A stretch of 47,491 nucleotides of DNA, taken from a virus. The notes beneath the pieces were generated by a model that did not search any database, was not told where the DNA came from, and saw nothing but the letters and a program-made list of their open reading frames with translations. A program made the position numbers and the translations under genes. This document shows positions 1 through 7,069 of the stretch, piece by piece; positions within the stretch are counted from its first letter, which is position 1; every line of letters starts with the position of its first letter. The DNA lies in IMG/VR virus record IMGVR_UViG_3300040801_002913, positions 1 through 47,491 of that record; one strand, given 5' to 3'.

Positions 1-65
1 AGCCAAAAATCAATTTAGATAAAGGACTTGAATTAACTATTCCATATTTCGCAGAATCTATATAA
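1..65 (+). CDS. C-terminal tail of an upstream gene (partial)
   Basis: The first 65 bases are open on the plus strand in the third frame and stop at TAA (63-65), leaving a 20-residue tail ending in ELTIPYFAESI. No start lies in the window, so the gene begins further left. It runs in the same direction as the genes that follow, which supports a co-directional cluster. The stretch is too short to assign a family, and chance openness over 20 codons in AT-rich DNA cannot be excluded. Confidence 0.4.
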   Translation, partial: PKINLDKGLELTIPYFAESI

Positions 66-70
66 ATTTG
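63..70 (+). promoter_or_regulatory. Candidate host-type -7 box before the first full gene
   Basis: TAAATTTG matches the Bacteroidota -7 consensus TAnnTTTG and lies 31 nt before the ATG at 94, the same distance as the similar boxes before 11120 and 12092. No clear TTTG is seen 19-21 nt further upstream, so the call rests on the -7 box and its position. Confidence 0.35.
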
Positions 71-93
71 ATTTAAAATAAATCGAATTTTAT

Positions 94-579
94 ATGGCGG
101 CAACAGGTTATACTGGATGGGGAAATAACTATACTACTGGAACAACACGTTACACTTCAGCTGATACGTCTGCAACAACTGGTGGTTATATTAATATAAG
201 ACAAGATTCGTCGATTAATTCCGGTTATATGTCAGATGAAGATCACAAAATAGCTCAACTAAAAGATGAAGTTAGAAATTTAGAATATCAACTTTCAAAT
301 TCTAACGCTGAAAAATCAGCTTTAATGGAGAAAATCCTGAAATTAAATAATGAGAACATGCAAGTTAGTGCAAAATCTCAACATTTAATGACGACATTAG
401 AAATTGCATTAAAAACAATTTCTTTAATTGCTGATCCAAATGAATTTTTTGAAATGTTCAAAAAGGTCAGATTTGGCGATCAAAATGCTGAGATGTGGTC
501 AGCATTTTTAGAAGGTGAAATCGATAAAAAAAATAAAATTGCGATAGATTTTATTAAAAAAATTAAATCATCAAAATGA
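94..579 (+). CDS. Hypothetical protein with central coiled coil
   Basis: 161 residues, family not recognised. The first 45 residues are a Gly/Thr/Tyr/Ser-rich, probably disordered segment. Residues about 48-95 show heptad-like spacing of Leu/Ile/Met in a charged helix (KIAQLKDEVRNLEYQL), suggesting a coiled coil. The rest is a helical region with a Lys-rich end. The ATG at 94 follows an A/T-rich leader without a Shine-Dalgarno sequence. Its stop overlaps the next start (ATGA at 576-579), so the two genes are probably translationally coupled. A virion or assembly protein is possible, but nothing proves it. Confidence 0.7.
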   Translation: MAATGYTGWGNNYTTGTTRYTSADTSATTGGYINIRQDSSINSGYMSDEDHKIAQLKDEVRNLEYQLSNSNAEKSALMEKILKLNNENMQVSAKSQHLMTTLEIALKTISLIADPNEFFEMFKKVRFGDQNAEMWSAFLEGEIDKKNKIAIDFIKKIKSSK

Positions 580-1016
580 ATTTCTCAACTCTAATATCAA
601 AATTTGGCGAAGAAAAAAGAAAAAATTTTGTTGGTGAGTCAACTGCAATATTAATCTCATTATCATCATCATTTGGATATAGAAATGTATCTGAAATTAA
701 AAGAAATATTTTAAAAAACATTTCAATTATTTTGTATTTTTATCCAATGCCAATTGAAATTAAACAACTAATAGAAAATCCTGAAATTTCAAATAGCGCT
801 AAATTTGGACATTTAAGTAGATTAATTATTAAAGTTGCAAAAGAAGTTGGAATTCCAAAAATTTACATTGATGACTATGTGAATATAAAAAGGGGGTTGA
901 AAATAATTTCCTCTGTAGCAAATAATGAAATAGAAATTAGAAGAACATTACAATTTAAAACACTTCAATTAACAGAAGCAATCTGCGAAAAAATTATAGA
1001 TATAGAAAAACAGTAG
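576..1016 (+). CDS. Hypothetical helical protein
   Basis: 146 residues, not recognised. The sequence looks mainly alpha-helical with a basic N-terminal third (EEKRKNF, EIKRNILKN) and no cysteine motif, signal peptide or membrane span. It starts inside the last codons of the upstream gene (4-nt ATGA overlap), indicating one transcript and coupled translation. Its stop codon TAG lies within the 5' arm of the folded element at 1015-1112. Confidence 0.65.
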   Translation: MNFSTLISKFGEEKRKNFVGESTAILISLSSSFGYRNVSEIKRNILKNISIILYFYPMPIEIKQLIENPEISNSAKFGHLSRLIIKVAKEVGIPKIYIDDYVNIKRGLKIISSVANNEIEIRRTLQFKTLQLTEAICEKIIDIEKQ

Positions 1017-1112
1017 CTGGAGTTAATAAATATACGACAAGATTCTGTGTCGAATCAGATAAAAAATCGACTTTAATAAAAATTGCGTATATCGCAGTCT
1101 CCAGCTCTTTTT
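1015..1112 (+). promoter_or_regulatory. Folded leader element (three-way junction candidate)
   Basis: A perfect 8-bp closing stem pairs AGCTGGAG (1015-1022) with CTCCAGCT (1099-1106). Inside it are two hairpins: CGACA/TGTCG (1035-1039/1048-1052, 8-nt loop) and TGCG/CGCA (1084-1087/1093-1096, 5-nt loop). GATTC (1041-1045) can alternatively pair with GAATC (1052-1056), so two competing folds exist. A run of five T follows the outer stem and the next ATG is only 5 nt beyond it (1117). It could be a terminator-like element, a translational control element of the next gene, or a small RNA. It is GC-richer in its stems than its surroundings. Confidence 0.5.
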
Positions 1113-1116
1113 CCAA

Positions 1117-1515
1117 ATGAATATACTAAGAATAAATTCAGACGAATATCAACTTAGATTAAATCATCTAGCAAGTGTGCAGGCAATCGATAGATTGAAA
1201 AAATTAAAATTTCATGCTAAAATTGATTACATTAATGATGAATTTTCAATTTTGCGATTACAAATGCTATTATTGGAATATCAACCGGAACATATTCGTG
1301 ATTTACATGATTACACGTCTAAAAATTTAGTACCAGCATTTTTCTTTGAAAAAAAATCTTCGAACGAAGACTATGAAGTAAATGTGTTATTAAATTCAAT
1401 GAAATTAATTGGTGCAGATTATATTACTTTTTCGGATTTAAATTTGATCGAAACTGATAATTTGCTTTATGAGTTTGACATCACAATGGTTAAAAATAAT
1501 CATCACATACTTTAA
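1117..1515 (+). CDS. Hypothetical protein
   Basis: 132 residues, not recognised; mixed alpha/beta composition, no cysteine clusters, signal peptide or membrane segment. The start ATG is just 5 nt after a T-run closing the folded element at 1015-1112 and has no Shine-Dalgarno sequence, so initiation may depend on whether that element is folded. It lies in the same orientation as its neighbours, with a 52-nt gap to the next gene. Confidence 0.65.
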   Translation: MNILRINSDEYQLRLNHLASVQAIDRLKKLKFHAKIDYINDEFSILRLQMLLLEYQPEHIRDLHDYTSKNLVPAFFFEKKSSNEDYEVNVLLNSMKLIGADYITFSDLNLIETDNLLYEFDITMVKNNHHIL

Positions 1516-1567
1516 ACATTTCGATATATAGGATTATAACAATTATAAAAAAATAATTCTATTTCAA

Positions 1568-1945
1568 ATGGCAAAAAAAGACGAAGCAGTTGAAACACAA
1601 CAAACTGAAACTCAAACCCCAAATCCCGTATCAACAGCACCGAAACCAATATTTTTAAACAATCAAGAGTTTTCTCAATTGTTGAATGTATTATTAGTAA
1701 ACACTAAATTTTTCGTTGCGACTGAAATTAGAGAAAAACCAAAATACGAAGGAGATGCTACCATTTATGTAGTTAATGTTTTGGTAAATTCTAATGTGAT
1801 TAATGTTAACTCTGACTTAATTAATCTTTTGAAACAATATTCAAACAATGTTCAAATGATTAACAACCCCGACATTAAAAATCATATTACGTTTGCAGCA
1901 GAGATTTATGTTAAGGATCCTGTGCAACAACCTAAAGCAGAGTAA
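1568..1945 (+). CDS. Hypothetical protein with disordered N-terminus
   Basis: 125 residues, not recognised. Residues 1-25 are Thr/Gln/Pro-rich and probably disordered. The remainder (about 28-118) has alternating hydrophobic and polar stretches (TIYVVNVLVNSNVINV) suggesting a small alpha/beta domain, and the C-terminus is again polar. Followed by a GC-rich hairpin at 1971-1988, which could end the transcript. Confidence 0.65.
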   Translation: MAKKDEAVETQQTETQTPNPVSTAPKPIFLNNQEFSQLLNVLLVNTKFFVATEIREKPKYEGDATIYVVNVLVNSNVINVNSDLINLLKQYSNNVQMINNPDIKNHITFAAEIYVKDPVQQPKAE

Positions 1946-1970
1946 AACGCGTCTCATAAATAAAATTCAT

Positions 1971-1988
1971 TGGCACCTTTTGGTGCCA
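1971..1988 (+). terminator. Hairpin after the 1568-1945 gene
   Basis: TGGCACC (1971-1977) and GGTGCCA (1982-1988) form a 7-bp GC-rich stem with a TTTT loop, between a stop codon and the next promoter-like AT stretch. There is no strong T-run after it, so it may be a weak terminator or an mRNA-end structure. Confidence 0.45.
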
Positions 1989-2020
1989 TTGTCTTAAAAT
2001 CAGTGTTTAATATATAATAT

Positions 2021-3343
2021 ATGTCTAAGCTAGTAAACCATAGTAATATTGCTGATTCTGTATTTATTGATTTAATTAGTAATAACCCAATTGTCGTGTA
2101 TGAAGAAATACAAGGCAGTCCTATATACGTCAAATATGACGGTAAAGATATTGTTGTTAAAGCTAGAAATCTTTCCAATGACCCATTGAATTCTATCGAT
2201 TTAGCAATACAAAAATATTATGGTCCTTGTTTTTCATATTTTCAAAATTTATCTGATCGTGTAAAAGGATTAATGAATAAAAAATGGTGGTTTGAATTTG
2301 AATATTTTTTCGATAATTCACCTGCTCACATTGATTATGATCACAAACCTAAAAATGGGTTAGTTTTAACTGGAATAGTTAAAGGTAAAAAAAGACATTG
2401 GAATATTCAAGAATTAATAGAGTATTCTAATTTATTTGAAGTTGATTCAATACCTGTTATATTTAATGGACAACTTGACGAACAACAAGTTGAAATGATA
2501 AAGTATTATGTTAACACTAGTGTTGAAGATTTAAAATTTATTTTTGATGAAGAAAATTTTGCATCTTTTTTCTATAAGATATTAAATCCTGCAATTAATC
2601 ATTCTGCATATATGGAAGATGGCATTTTTCATGATAATTTAGAAAGAATTATTGTTAAAATTCCAGATCAAAAGAAAGAATTAAATTTTGAATTCCTAAA
2701 TCCGTTCTATAATCGGATTGAAGCAGAAGATGATAAAAAAACTGAATTTGTTCAAACATATTCAATTATACTTTTAAATTTCTTAGAACAAGTACAACTG
2801 ATTAATCTTGAAGATTTAAATATTGAAGGCAAACAAAAATCAGATATGTATTTAGATTGCATATGTAAACTATTTAATCATTGGATAAAAAACACTAAAG
2901 ATAGTTTTAAGCATTTCGAATTTAGTGTTCCAAAATTTTTCACTGAAGAAAAATTTAAAGTTAATAAATCTAGAATTAAAAATGAAAAAACGAAACGTCT
3001 AATAGAAAATGATGAAAAGAAAGAATATGCATTTCGATCAATTTTAGGTAGTTTCAACAAACCAAGAAAAAAACCAGTTGGAATTTTTACTTCAACAACC
3101 CTCGGTTTATTTAACGATATGGTATATAAAATCGATGAATTTTTAGAAAAACAATTAAAACTAAATCGTGATAGTAAGTTAAAAAAAAATGATTTGATGA
3201 ATTTTGATGATTTTCATCAAGTTAGTTATGATCAAGATGCAGCAGGAGTTGTTTATCCAGATATTTATGGTAGAGTTGAAGATGAAGGAGCTGATAAGAA
3301 AGGCAAGAAAAAAGCATATCCCACTATTTCCAAAAAACCATAA
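2021..3343 (+). CDS. Ligase/nucleotidyltransferase-fold-like protein
   Basis: 440 residues. Residues about 25-55 resemble motif I and the following hairpin of ATP-dependent nucleic-acid ligases (VVYEEIQGSPIYVKYDG, then VVKARN). Around residue 88 comes WWFEFEYFF, like motif IIIa, then HIDYDHKPKNGLVLTGI, which recalls motif III/IV regions in phage RNA-ligase-like proteins. In the best alignment by eye the nucleophile lysine is replaced by Glu (EIQG instead of KxDG), although a KYDG follows ten residues later. The C-terminal third is Lys-rich. It is preceded by TATATAA three nt before the ATG. It sits two genes upstream of kptA, so an RNA-repair role is possible, but activity is uncertain. Confidence 0.45.
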   Translation: MSKLVNHSNIADSVFIDLISNNPIVVYEEIQGSPIYVKYDGKDIVVKARNLSNDPLNSIDLAIQKYYGPCFSYFQNLSDRVKGLMNKKWWFEFEYFFDNSPAHIDYDHKPKNGLVLTGIVKGKKRHWNIQELIEYSNLFEVDSIPVIFNGQLDEQQVEMIKYYVNTSVEDLKFIFDEENFASFFYKILNPAINHSAYMEDGIFHDNLERIIVKIPDQKKELNFEFLNPFYNRIEAEDDKKTEFVQTYSIILLNFLEQVQLINLEDLNIEGKQKSDMYLDCICKLFNHWIKNTKDSFKHFEFSVPKFFTEEKFKVNKSRIKNEKTKRLIENDEKKEYAFRSILGSFNKPRKKPVGIFTSTTLGLFNDMVYKIDEFLEKQLKLNRDSKLKKNDLMNFDDFHQVSYDQDAAGVVYPDIYGRVEDEGADKKGKKKAYPTISKKP

Positions 3344-3373
3344 TTTTGTTTATATTGCATAAAAATATTAATT

Positions 3374-3787
3374 ATGCATCTAGATGATTTATATAATGAC
3401 ATTCTATTAACAGGTTCCAAAAAAATGCAAAGAGTTTGGAAAAACTTATTGCAATTTGAACAAACTGTTATTTCTTCTCCAGCATCCGAAAAAACACATT
3501 ATTATGAATTGGATGAATTCAATAAACCTATTCAAAATCATATTCATAAGTTATTGAATAAATTTGGATTCGTTAATGGTAATCCCGAAGCAAATAAAAA
3601 CAACCATGCAATTCAGATTTTGTGGTGGTTATATCAAGAAACAAATAATGCTGTTTATAGACAACCGTGTCTAAGTGCCGATGTAGCAAATCATCATGCA
3701 TCAGCAGCAGATAGAAAAAAAGCAATTTTGATGAGTATTGATTTGTTGAAAAACTTAATAAAAAGATTATATAAAGTAAATGGCTAA
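3374..3787 (+). CDS. Hypothetical protein
   Basis: 137 residues, not recognised. It appears all-helical, with a His/Trp-rich middle (NHAIQILWWLYQET) and a conserved-looking ADVANHHASAADRKKA segment. No zinc pattern is clear. Its end overlaps the kptA start by 8 nt, so it is probably co-expressed with kptA. TTTGTTTA (3345-3352), a motif recurring in intergenic DNA here, lies just upstream. Confidence 0.65.
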   Translation: MHLDDLYNDILLTGSKKMQRVWKNLLQFEQTVISSPASEKTHYYELDEFNKPIQNHIHKLLNKFGFVNGNPEANKNNHAIQILWWLYQETNNAVYRQPCLSADVANHHASAADRKKAILMSIDLLKNLIKRLYKVNG

Positions 3788-4331
3788 AAAGAAATCACCA
3801 AGAAAAATAAGTCAACATATTGCCTTATTACTTCGGCATGATCCTAAAGGTTATCCAATCGATTCCGAAGGTTGGATGAAATCAAAAGATATATGCAAAG
3901 AAGTGGGTATTAATTTCGACTTTTTAGAAAAAATAGTCTCAGACGATGACAAACAACGATATGTTTTTAATAAAGACAAATCTAAAATACGTGCTAATCA
4001 AGGACATACCAACAAAAATGTCAAGATAAATTATCCAGTAGTCAATCCTCCTCAATATTTATATCACGGAGCGCCAACCAAAAAACAGTCAATCATCATG
4101 AAAGAAGGTTTAAAACCAATGGAAAGACATGATGTTCATTTAAGTCCAGATTATGATACAGCCAAAAAAGTTGGTCTTAGAAGAGGTGACAGCGTTATAT
4201 TTGAAGTTGATTGTATAGATATGTTATATGATGGCTTCGAATTTAGAAAAGCTGAAAATGATGTTTGGTTAATTCAACATGTGCCATCCGATTACCTAAC
4301 AGTAGCAGGTTATGAGCAGAAAAAAGTTTGA
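3780..4331 (+). CDS. kptA: RNA 2'-phosphotransferase (KptA/Tpt1 family)
   Basis: 183 residues, full family length. Tpt1/KptA enzymes remove an internal or terminal RNA 2'-phosphate using NAD+, releasing nicotinamide and ADP-ribose 1'',2''-cyclic phosphate. All hallmark motifs are visible: LLRHDP (R19, H20) in the N-terminal winged-helix lobe, KIRANQGHT (R71, H76), LYHGA (94-98), and R116 before VHLS (119-122) in the ADP-ribosyltransferase lobe, then NDVWLIQHVP. The four family catalytic residues (R-H-R-R) therefore appear intact. It overlaps the genes on both sides (8 and 20 nt), so it is part of an operon with unknown partners. Some family members can also ADP-ribosylate nucleic-acid ends. 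The phage role is unknown, but it consumes the cofactor that this phage seems equipped to rebuild. Confidence 0.93.
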   Translation: MAKKKSPRKISQHIALLLRHDPKGYPIDSEGWMKSKDICKEVGINFDFLEKIVSDDDKQRYVFNKDKSKIRANQGHTNKNVKINYPVVNPPQYLYHGAPTKKQSIIMKEGLKPMERHDVHLSPDYDTAKKVGLRRGDSVIFEVDCIDMLYDGFEFRKAENDVWLIQHVPSDYLTVAGYEQKKV

Positions 4332-4896
4332 TATTCATGCAGCAAAATGGCATCAAAAAGAATTTGATGGTGAGTATATTCCTAAAAAAAGAGAAAGACA
4401 TCAAAATAGAATTGCTAAAGAGCAATTTCAATTAAAAGCACTCCATAAAAAAATTTCAAAAATACAATTCTTAAAATTGTTTTCCGAAAAAGATACATTT
4501 GCGTATAAAAAGGTAAAATTTCAACATATTTTTTCAATTAAAGAGTGTGTATTCAGTCTACAAAAAGAAATTAAAACAAATCGTTGGGAACTGTGGGCCT
4601 ATAATAAAAAATATCAACAATATTTTGGCTGCGACGATTATTGGTTCTATTCAGAAAGAGCCGGTTATAAGCATTACTGGAATGTGACTTTTGACAATCA
4701 ACACATACAAGTTGAACCTAAAACTCCGAACACTGATAGTATAAATATATTTTTAGATGAAGGTAGTAGATTTAAAAGTATTGTTAAAAATATAGAAGTA
4801 TTATCTGATTTAAACAAATTTTTACTTCGATATATTAATTCACTACAAGAAAACGATGCCGAAGAGAAAATAAGAACTTTTGAGGATATTTCGTAA
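4312..4896 (+). CDS. Hypothetical basic protein
   Basis: 194 residues, not recognised. It has a strongly basic N-terminal helix region (KKRERHQNRIAKEQF), then an aromatic-rich central part (YWFYSERAGYKHYW) and an acidic C-terminus. No signal peptide or membrane span. The start overlaps the end of kptA by 20 nt and its TAA is immediately followed by the ATG of the next gene, so it belongs to the same transcript. A nucleic-acid-binding role is conceivable from the charge only. Confidence 0.65.
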   Translation: MSRKKFDIHAAKWHQKEFDGEYIPKKRERHQNRIAKEQFQLKALHKKISKIQFLKLFSEKDTFAYKKVKFQHIFSIKECVFSLQKEIKTNRWELWAYNKKYQQYFGCDDYWFYSERAGYKHYWNVTFDNQHIQVEPKTPNTDSINIFLDEGSRFKSIVKNIEVLSDLNKFLLRYINSLQENDAEEKIRTFEDIS

Positions 4897-5112
4897 ATGA
4901 CTAAAAGAGAAAAATTAAATAAAGTATATCAATTATTAACTTCTCCTCAAAAAGATTTTTTCAATAGATTATATGGAAGTGTTGACAATATTTGTGAAAA
5001 AGATATTAATTGGGCTATAATACAATGTGAAAATACAATGAAAAAAAATACTGATGAATGTGATATAAACAATATAGATTCATTTTTTGAAAAATATCCA
5101 TCTACTACATAA
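4897..5112 (+). CDS. Small hypothetical protein
   Basis: 71 residues, not recognised; a polar helical protein with three cysteines (NICEK, IQCENT, DECDI) but no clear zinc pattern. It starts directly after the stop of the previous gene (TAAATG), a typical coupled arrangement. Its last 8 nt overlap the end of the convergent minus-strand gene (5105-5725), so this is a transcription-convergence point without an obvious terminator. Confidence 0.6.
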   Translation: MTKREKLNKVYQLLTSPQKDFFNRLYGSVDNICEKDINWAIIQCENTMKKNTDECDINNIDSFFEKYPSTT

Positions 5113-5725
5113 CAGAACTACCAATAATATCTGCGCCGTTTTCTAATAATAATTTAGCACGATTATAACCATTAATTCCACCAACTGCTTTAATTGTAAT
5201 TTTTTCTGGAATCTCTTCTCTCAGTTGTTTTACAAGTCCTATTCCGATCACATTTAAACCAATACTAATTTGCAAACTATCTATTGGTAATGCTTCTAAA
5301 AATTGTTTAAACTCATCTAAATTCAAGTTCTTGATTCTTTTAACTTCTGTTGCTAGTCTAAAAAATATTCCTGCAGAATGTGCTTCTAAAACTAATGGCC
5401 GGAGCATTGTGTAAAGCTTCTCGTAACCTCTGTTGAACTTTGAATGATCTAGATAATACTCATATTCAGTAATTTTTTTCAATATACTGGGTTTAATAGT
5501 TTTAATTTTGGTTTGGAAAGGATAGCCGTCGATTGCAATTAAATTGTCAATATTGTTATTGTATATTTCATCAATATTTTCTGAATACGCTGCAAATGAT
5601 CGATACGGATTTTGTTTAAATTTTCGAATATAATAGCCCAACACATTATTGTCAGAAATAAATGTTAAATCTGTTTTTTGATAAACTTCATTTTTTTCAA
5701 CTAATATATTACTTAGACTGCTCAT
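5105..5725 (-). CDS. DeoC-like TIM-barrel protein, probably inactive as aldolase
   Basis: 206 residues. The C-terminal half resembles deoxyribose-phosphate aldolase: RLATEVKRI, then LQISIGLN where DeoC has the KTSTG loop, then IKAVGGINGYNRAK and ENGADIIGSS, matching KxAGG...GAxxxGtSS. The second active-site lysine (IKAVGG) is present, but the Schiff-base lysine of KTSTG is replaced (QISIG), and the protein stops right after the phosphate-binding GSS. The N-terminal third does not look like DeoC. It overlaps the upstream gene by 17 nt and is the last gene of the minus-strand run. A non-aldolase TIM-barrel function or a decayed enzyme are both possible. Confidence 0.5.
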   Translation of the reverse strand: MSSLSNILVEKNEVYQKTDLTFISDNNVLGYYIRKFKQNPYRSFAAYSENIDEIYNNNIDNLIAIDGYPFQTKIKTIKPSILKKITEYEYYLDHSKFNRGYEKLYTMLRPLVLEAHSAGIFFRLATEVKRIKNLNLDEFKQFLEALPIDSLQISIGLNVIGIGLVKQLREEIPEKITIKAVGGINGYNRAKLLLENGADIIGSSVM

Positions 5726-6227
5726 TTTTTGATTTTTTGTTTACTTTTTTTCTTGGCTTAGGATTTATTTTGGCGTCAATTTTCTTTTTTAATGCAGCAG
5801 CCGCTTTATAATCTTCTTTCTTAATTAATTCATCAAGTTCATTTTGAAATTCTTCGATAGTTTTTCGAGAATTTTTTTGTTTAACTTTAATAAATTCAGT
5901 TATAATCATTTGTTTTTTATCTTTAGTGATAATATTAGTGATAAATTGATCTTGTTTAATATGTTGTCTACCATACCATTTGGAAATAATACTGTTATAT
6001 TCCTTTCTATTTAACCAAACAGTGCACCATATTATTCTATCAAAATTAAAAATCCAATCCATAATGTTATTTTCTGTATCTTCATCAATATCTGCTTCAG
6101 TTGAAACATCTACAAAAAAATCAACTAATTGATTAGTTGCATCTTCATCATCTACGATTCTAATGTCAAATTCTACAGCATTAGTTAAGAAATTTAGAAA
6201 ATTTTGCATTAATTCAGGAGTGATCAT
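5709..6227 (-). CDS. Hypothetical protein with UVR-like helical hairpin
   Basis: 172 residues. The N-terminal two thirds are unrecognised, acidic then mixed. Residues about 126-158 form a two-helix pattern (IKKEDYKAAAALKKKID) like the UVR motif found in UvrB/UvrC and McsA, which mediates protein contacts. The C-terminal tail is highly basic (KPRKKVNKKSKNEQSK). It lies downstream of the sigma gene terminator and overlaps the DeoC-like gene by 17 nt. The upstream sequence holds an AATATATAA box. Function unknown. Confidence 0.6.
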   Translation of the reverse strand: MITPELMQNFLNFLTNAVEFDIRIVDDEDATNQLVDFFVDVSTEADIDEDTENNIMDWIFNFDRIIWCTVWLNRKEYNSIISKWYGRQHIKQDQFITNIITKDKKQMIITEFIKVKQKNSRKTIEEFQNELDELIKKEDYKAAAALKKKIDAKINPKPRKKVNKKSKNEQSK

Positions 6228-6274
6228 ATGTAAAAATATTCGTTTAGATTATATATTCGCCAGAAAGCAATTAA

Positions 6275-6303
6275 CATAAAAAAAGGAGAAATTAATCTCC
6301 TTT
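6275..6303 (-). terminator. Intrinsic terminator of the sigma-factor gene
   Basis: Read on the minus strand, AAAGGAGA (6303-6296) pairs with TCTCCTTT (6289-6282) around a 6-nt loop and is followed by a T-run. The stem begins within the sigma gene stop codon. This is the expected form of a rho-independent terminator. Confidence 0.8.
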
Positions 6304-6949
6304 AAACACATTGTTTTGTTTTTCTTTTTCGTCGGTATGTCATCTTGTGACTTGTTTTCAAAATATTGTCGTTTAATTGATCAAGAGTATCAAGAGTATC
6401 AATATAATCAAAATCGTCTTTAACAAGTCTACAAATTAATAATCTAGCTTGTCTAATTCTACTTTTGATTGTATTTAAGTTGACATTTAATTCATCAGAA
6501 ATATCTTGATATGAATAATCTTTTACGTGACGAAGTGTTAAAACATCAGCATACTTTTTTGGCAACTTTGGAATTAATGTGTTCACAATTACCGCTTTCT
6601 TATCAGAGATTTTTTTAACTTCTTCAGTATCTTCTATACTTTGCATCAATGTGTCGGCTATACATAAACCATCATCAGTTACATTATCTATTGATGAAAA
6701 TCTATTTTTTATCCGTAATTTTTGGATCATTATCCTTTTAGCTATAGTAAATAGCCAAGTACTGTACGCACTTAATGATGGATCATACGAATCAATTCGA
6801 TCTAATCCGACCATAAATGCTTCAGTTGCAACATCATGTGCTTCTTCGGAATCCTTACTAAGTATTGTTAAAAATCGTGTAAGTTTAGGATGGTAATCTT
6901 TGTAGTAGTTTTCAAAAGTGTGGCCAGTTTTTGCTTCAAATTCTGTCAT
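6302..6949 (-). CDS. Phage-encoded ECF-type sigma factor
   Basis: About 215 residues from the ATG at 6949; a TTG at 6973 in frame would add 8 residues, but the A-rich stretch between them looks like a normal leader for this genome. Region 2 is seen as FENYYKDYHPKLTRFLTIL, DSEEAHDVATEAFM and YSTWLFTIAKRIMIQKLR. Region 4 is LPKKYADVLTLRHVKDYSYQDI plus the helix-turn-helix VNLNTIKSRIRQARLL. The C-terminal tail is basic. It would direct host RNA polymerase to phage promoters. The gene lies directly downstream of prs, behind a large nested inverted repeat, and ends in a clear terminator, so it may be controlled separately from the NAD genes. Confidence 0.85.
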   Translation of the reverse strand: MTEFEAKTGHTFENYYKDYHPKLTRFLTILSKDSEEAHDVATEAFMVGLDRIDSYDPSLSAYSTWLFTIAKRIMIQKLRIKNRFSSIDNVTDDGLCIADTLMQSIEDTEEVKKISDKKAVIVNTLIPKLPKKYADVLTLRHVKDYSYQDISDELNVNLNTIKSRIRQARLLICRLVKDDFDYIDTLDTLDQLNDNILKTSHKMTYRRKRKTKQCV

Positions 6950-6971
6950 ATAAATTGCTTTTAATTTTTTC

Positions 6972-7066
6972 AATGCTCTATATTATAGAGAGATATTTGT
7001 TTATGTTTAAAATAACTAAACAAAATGTGCGTACTCTCTATAATATATTTATTAATCCAGAGCATT
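6972..7066 (-). promoter_or_regulatory. Nested inverted repeats between prs and the sigma gene
   Basis: Three dyads are nested: outer AATGCTCT/AGAGCATT (6972-6979/7059-7066), middle 14-bp arms TATATTATAGAGAG/CTCTCTATAATATA (6979-6992/7034-7047), and inner TTTGTTTA/TAAACAAA (6996-7003/7017-7024). The middle and inner pairs are perfect. On the minus strand the inner end contains TATAAT about 30 nt before the ATG at 6949, so the region probably holds the sigma gene promoter and operator. As RNA it could also form a long stem after prs. Confidence 0.6.
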
Positions 7067-7069
7067 CCC

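Noticed and set aside
1015-1106. A tRNA-like gene closed by GCTGGAG/CTCCAGC
   Set aside because: No D-arm, anticodon arm or T-loop (GTTCRA) can be placed, and no CCA follows; the inner hairpins do not fit a cloverleaf.
1954-2178. A minus-strand 74-residue reading frame
   Set aside because: It lies mostly opposite the start of the 2021-3343 gene and the hairpin, with no leader or homology.
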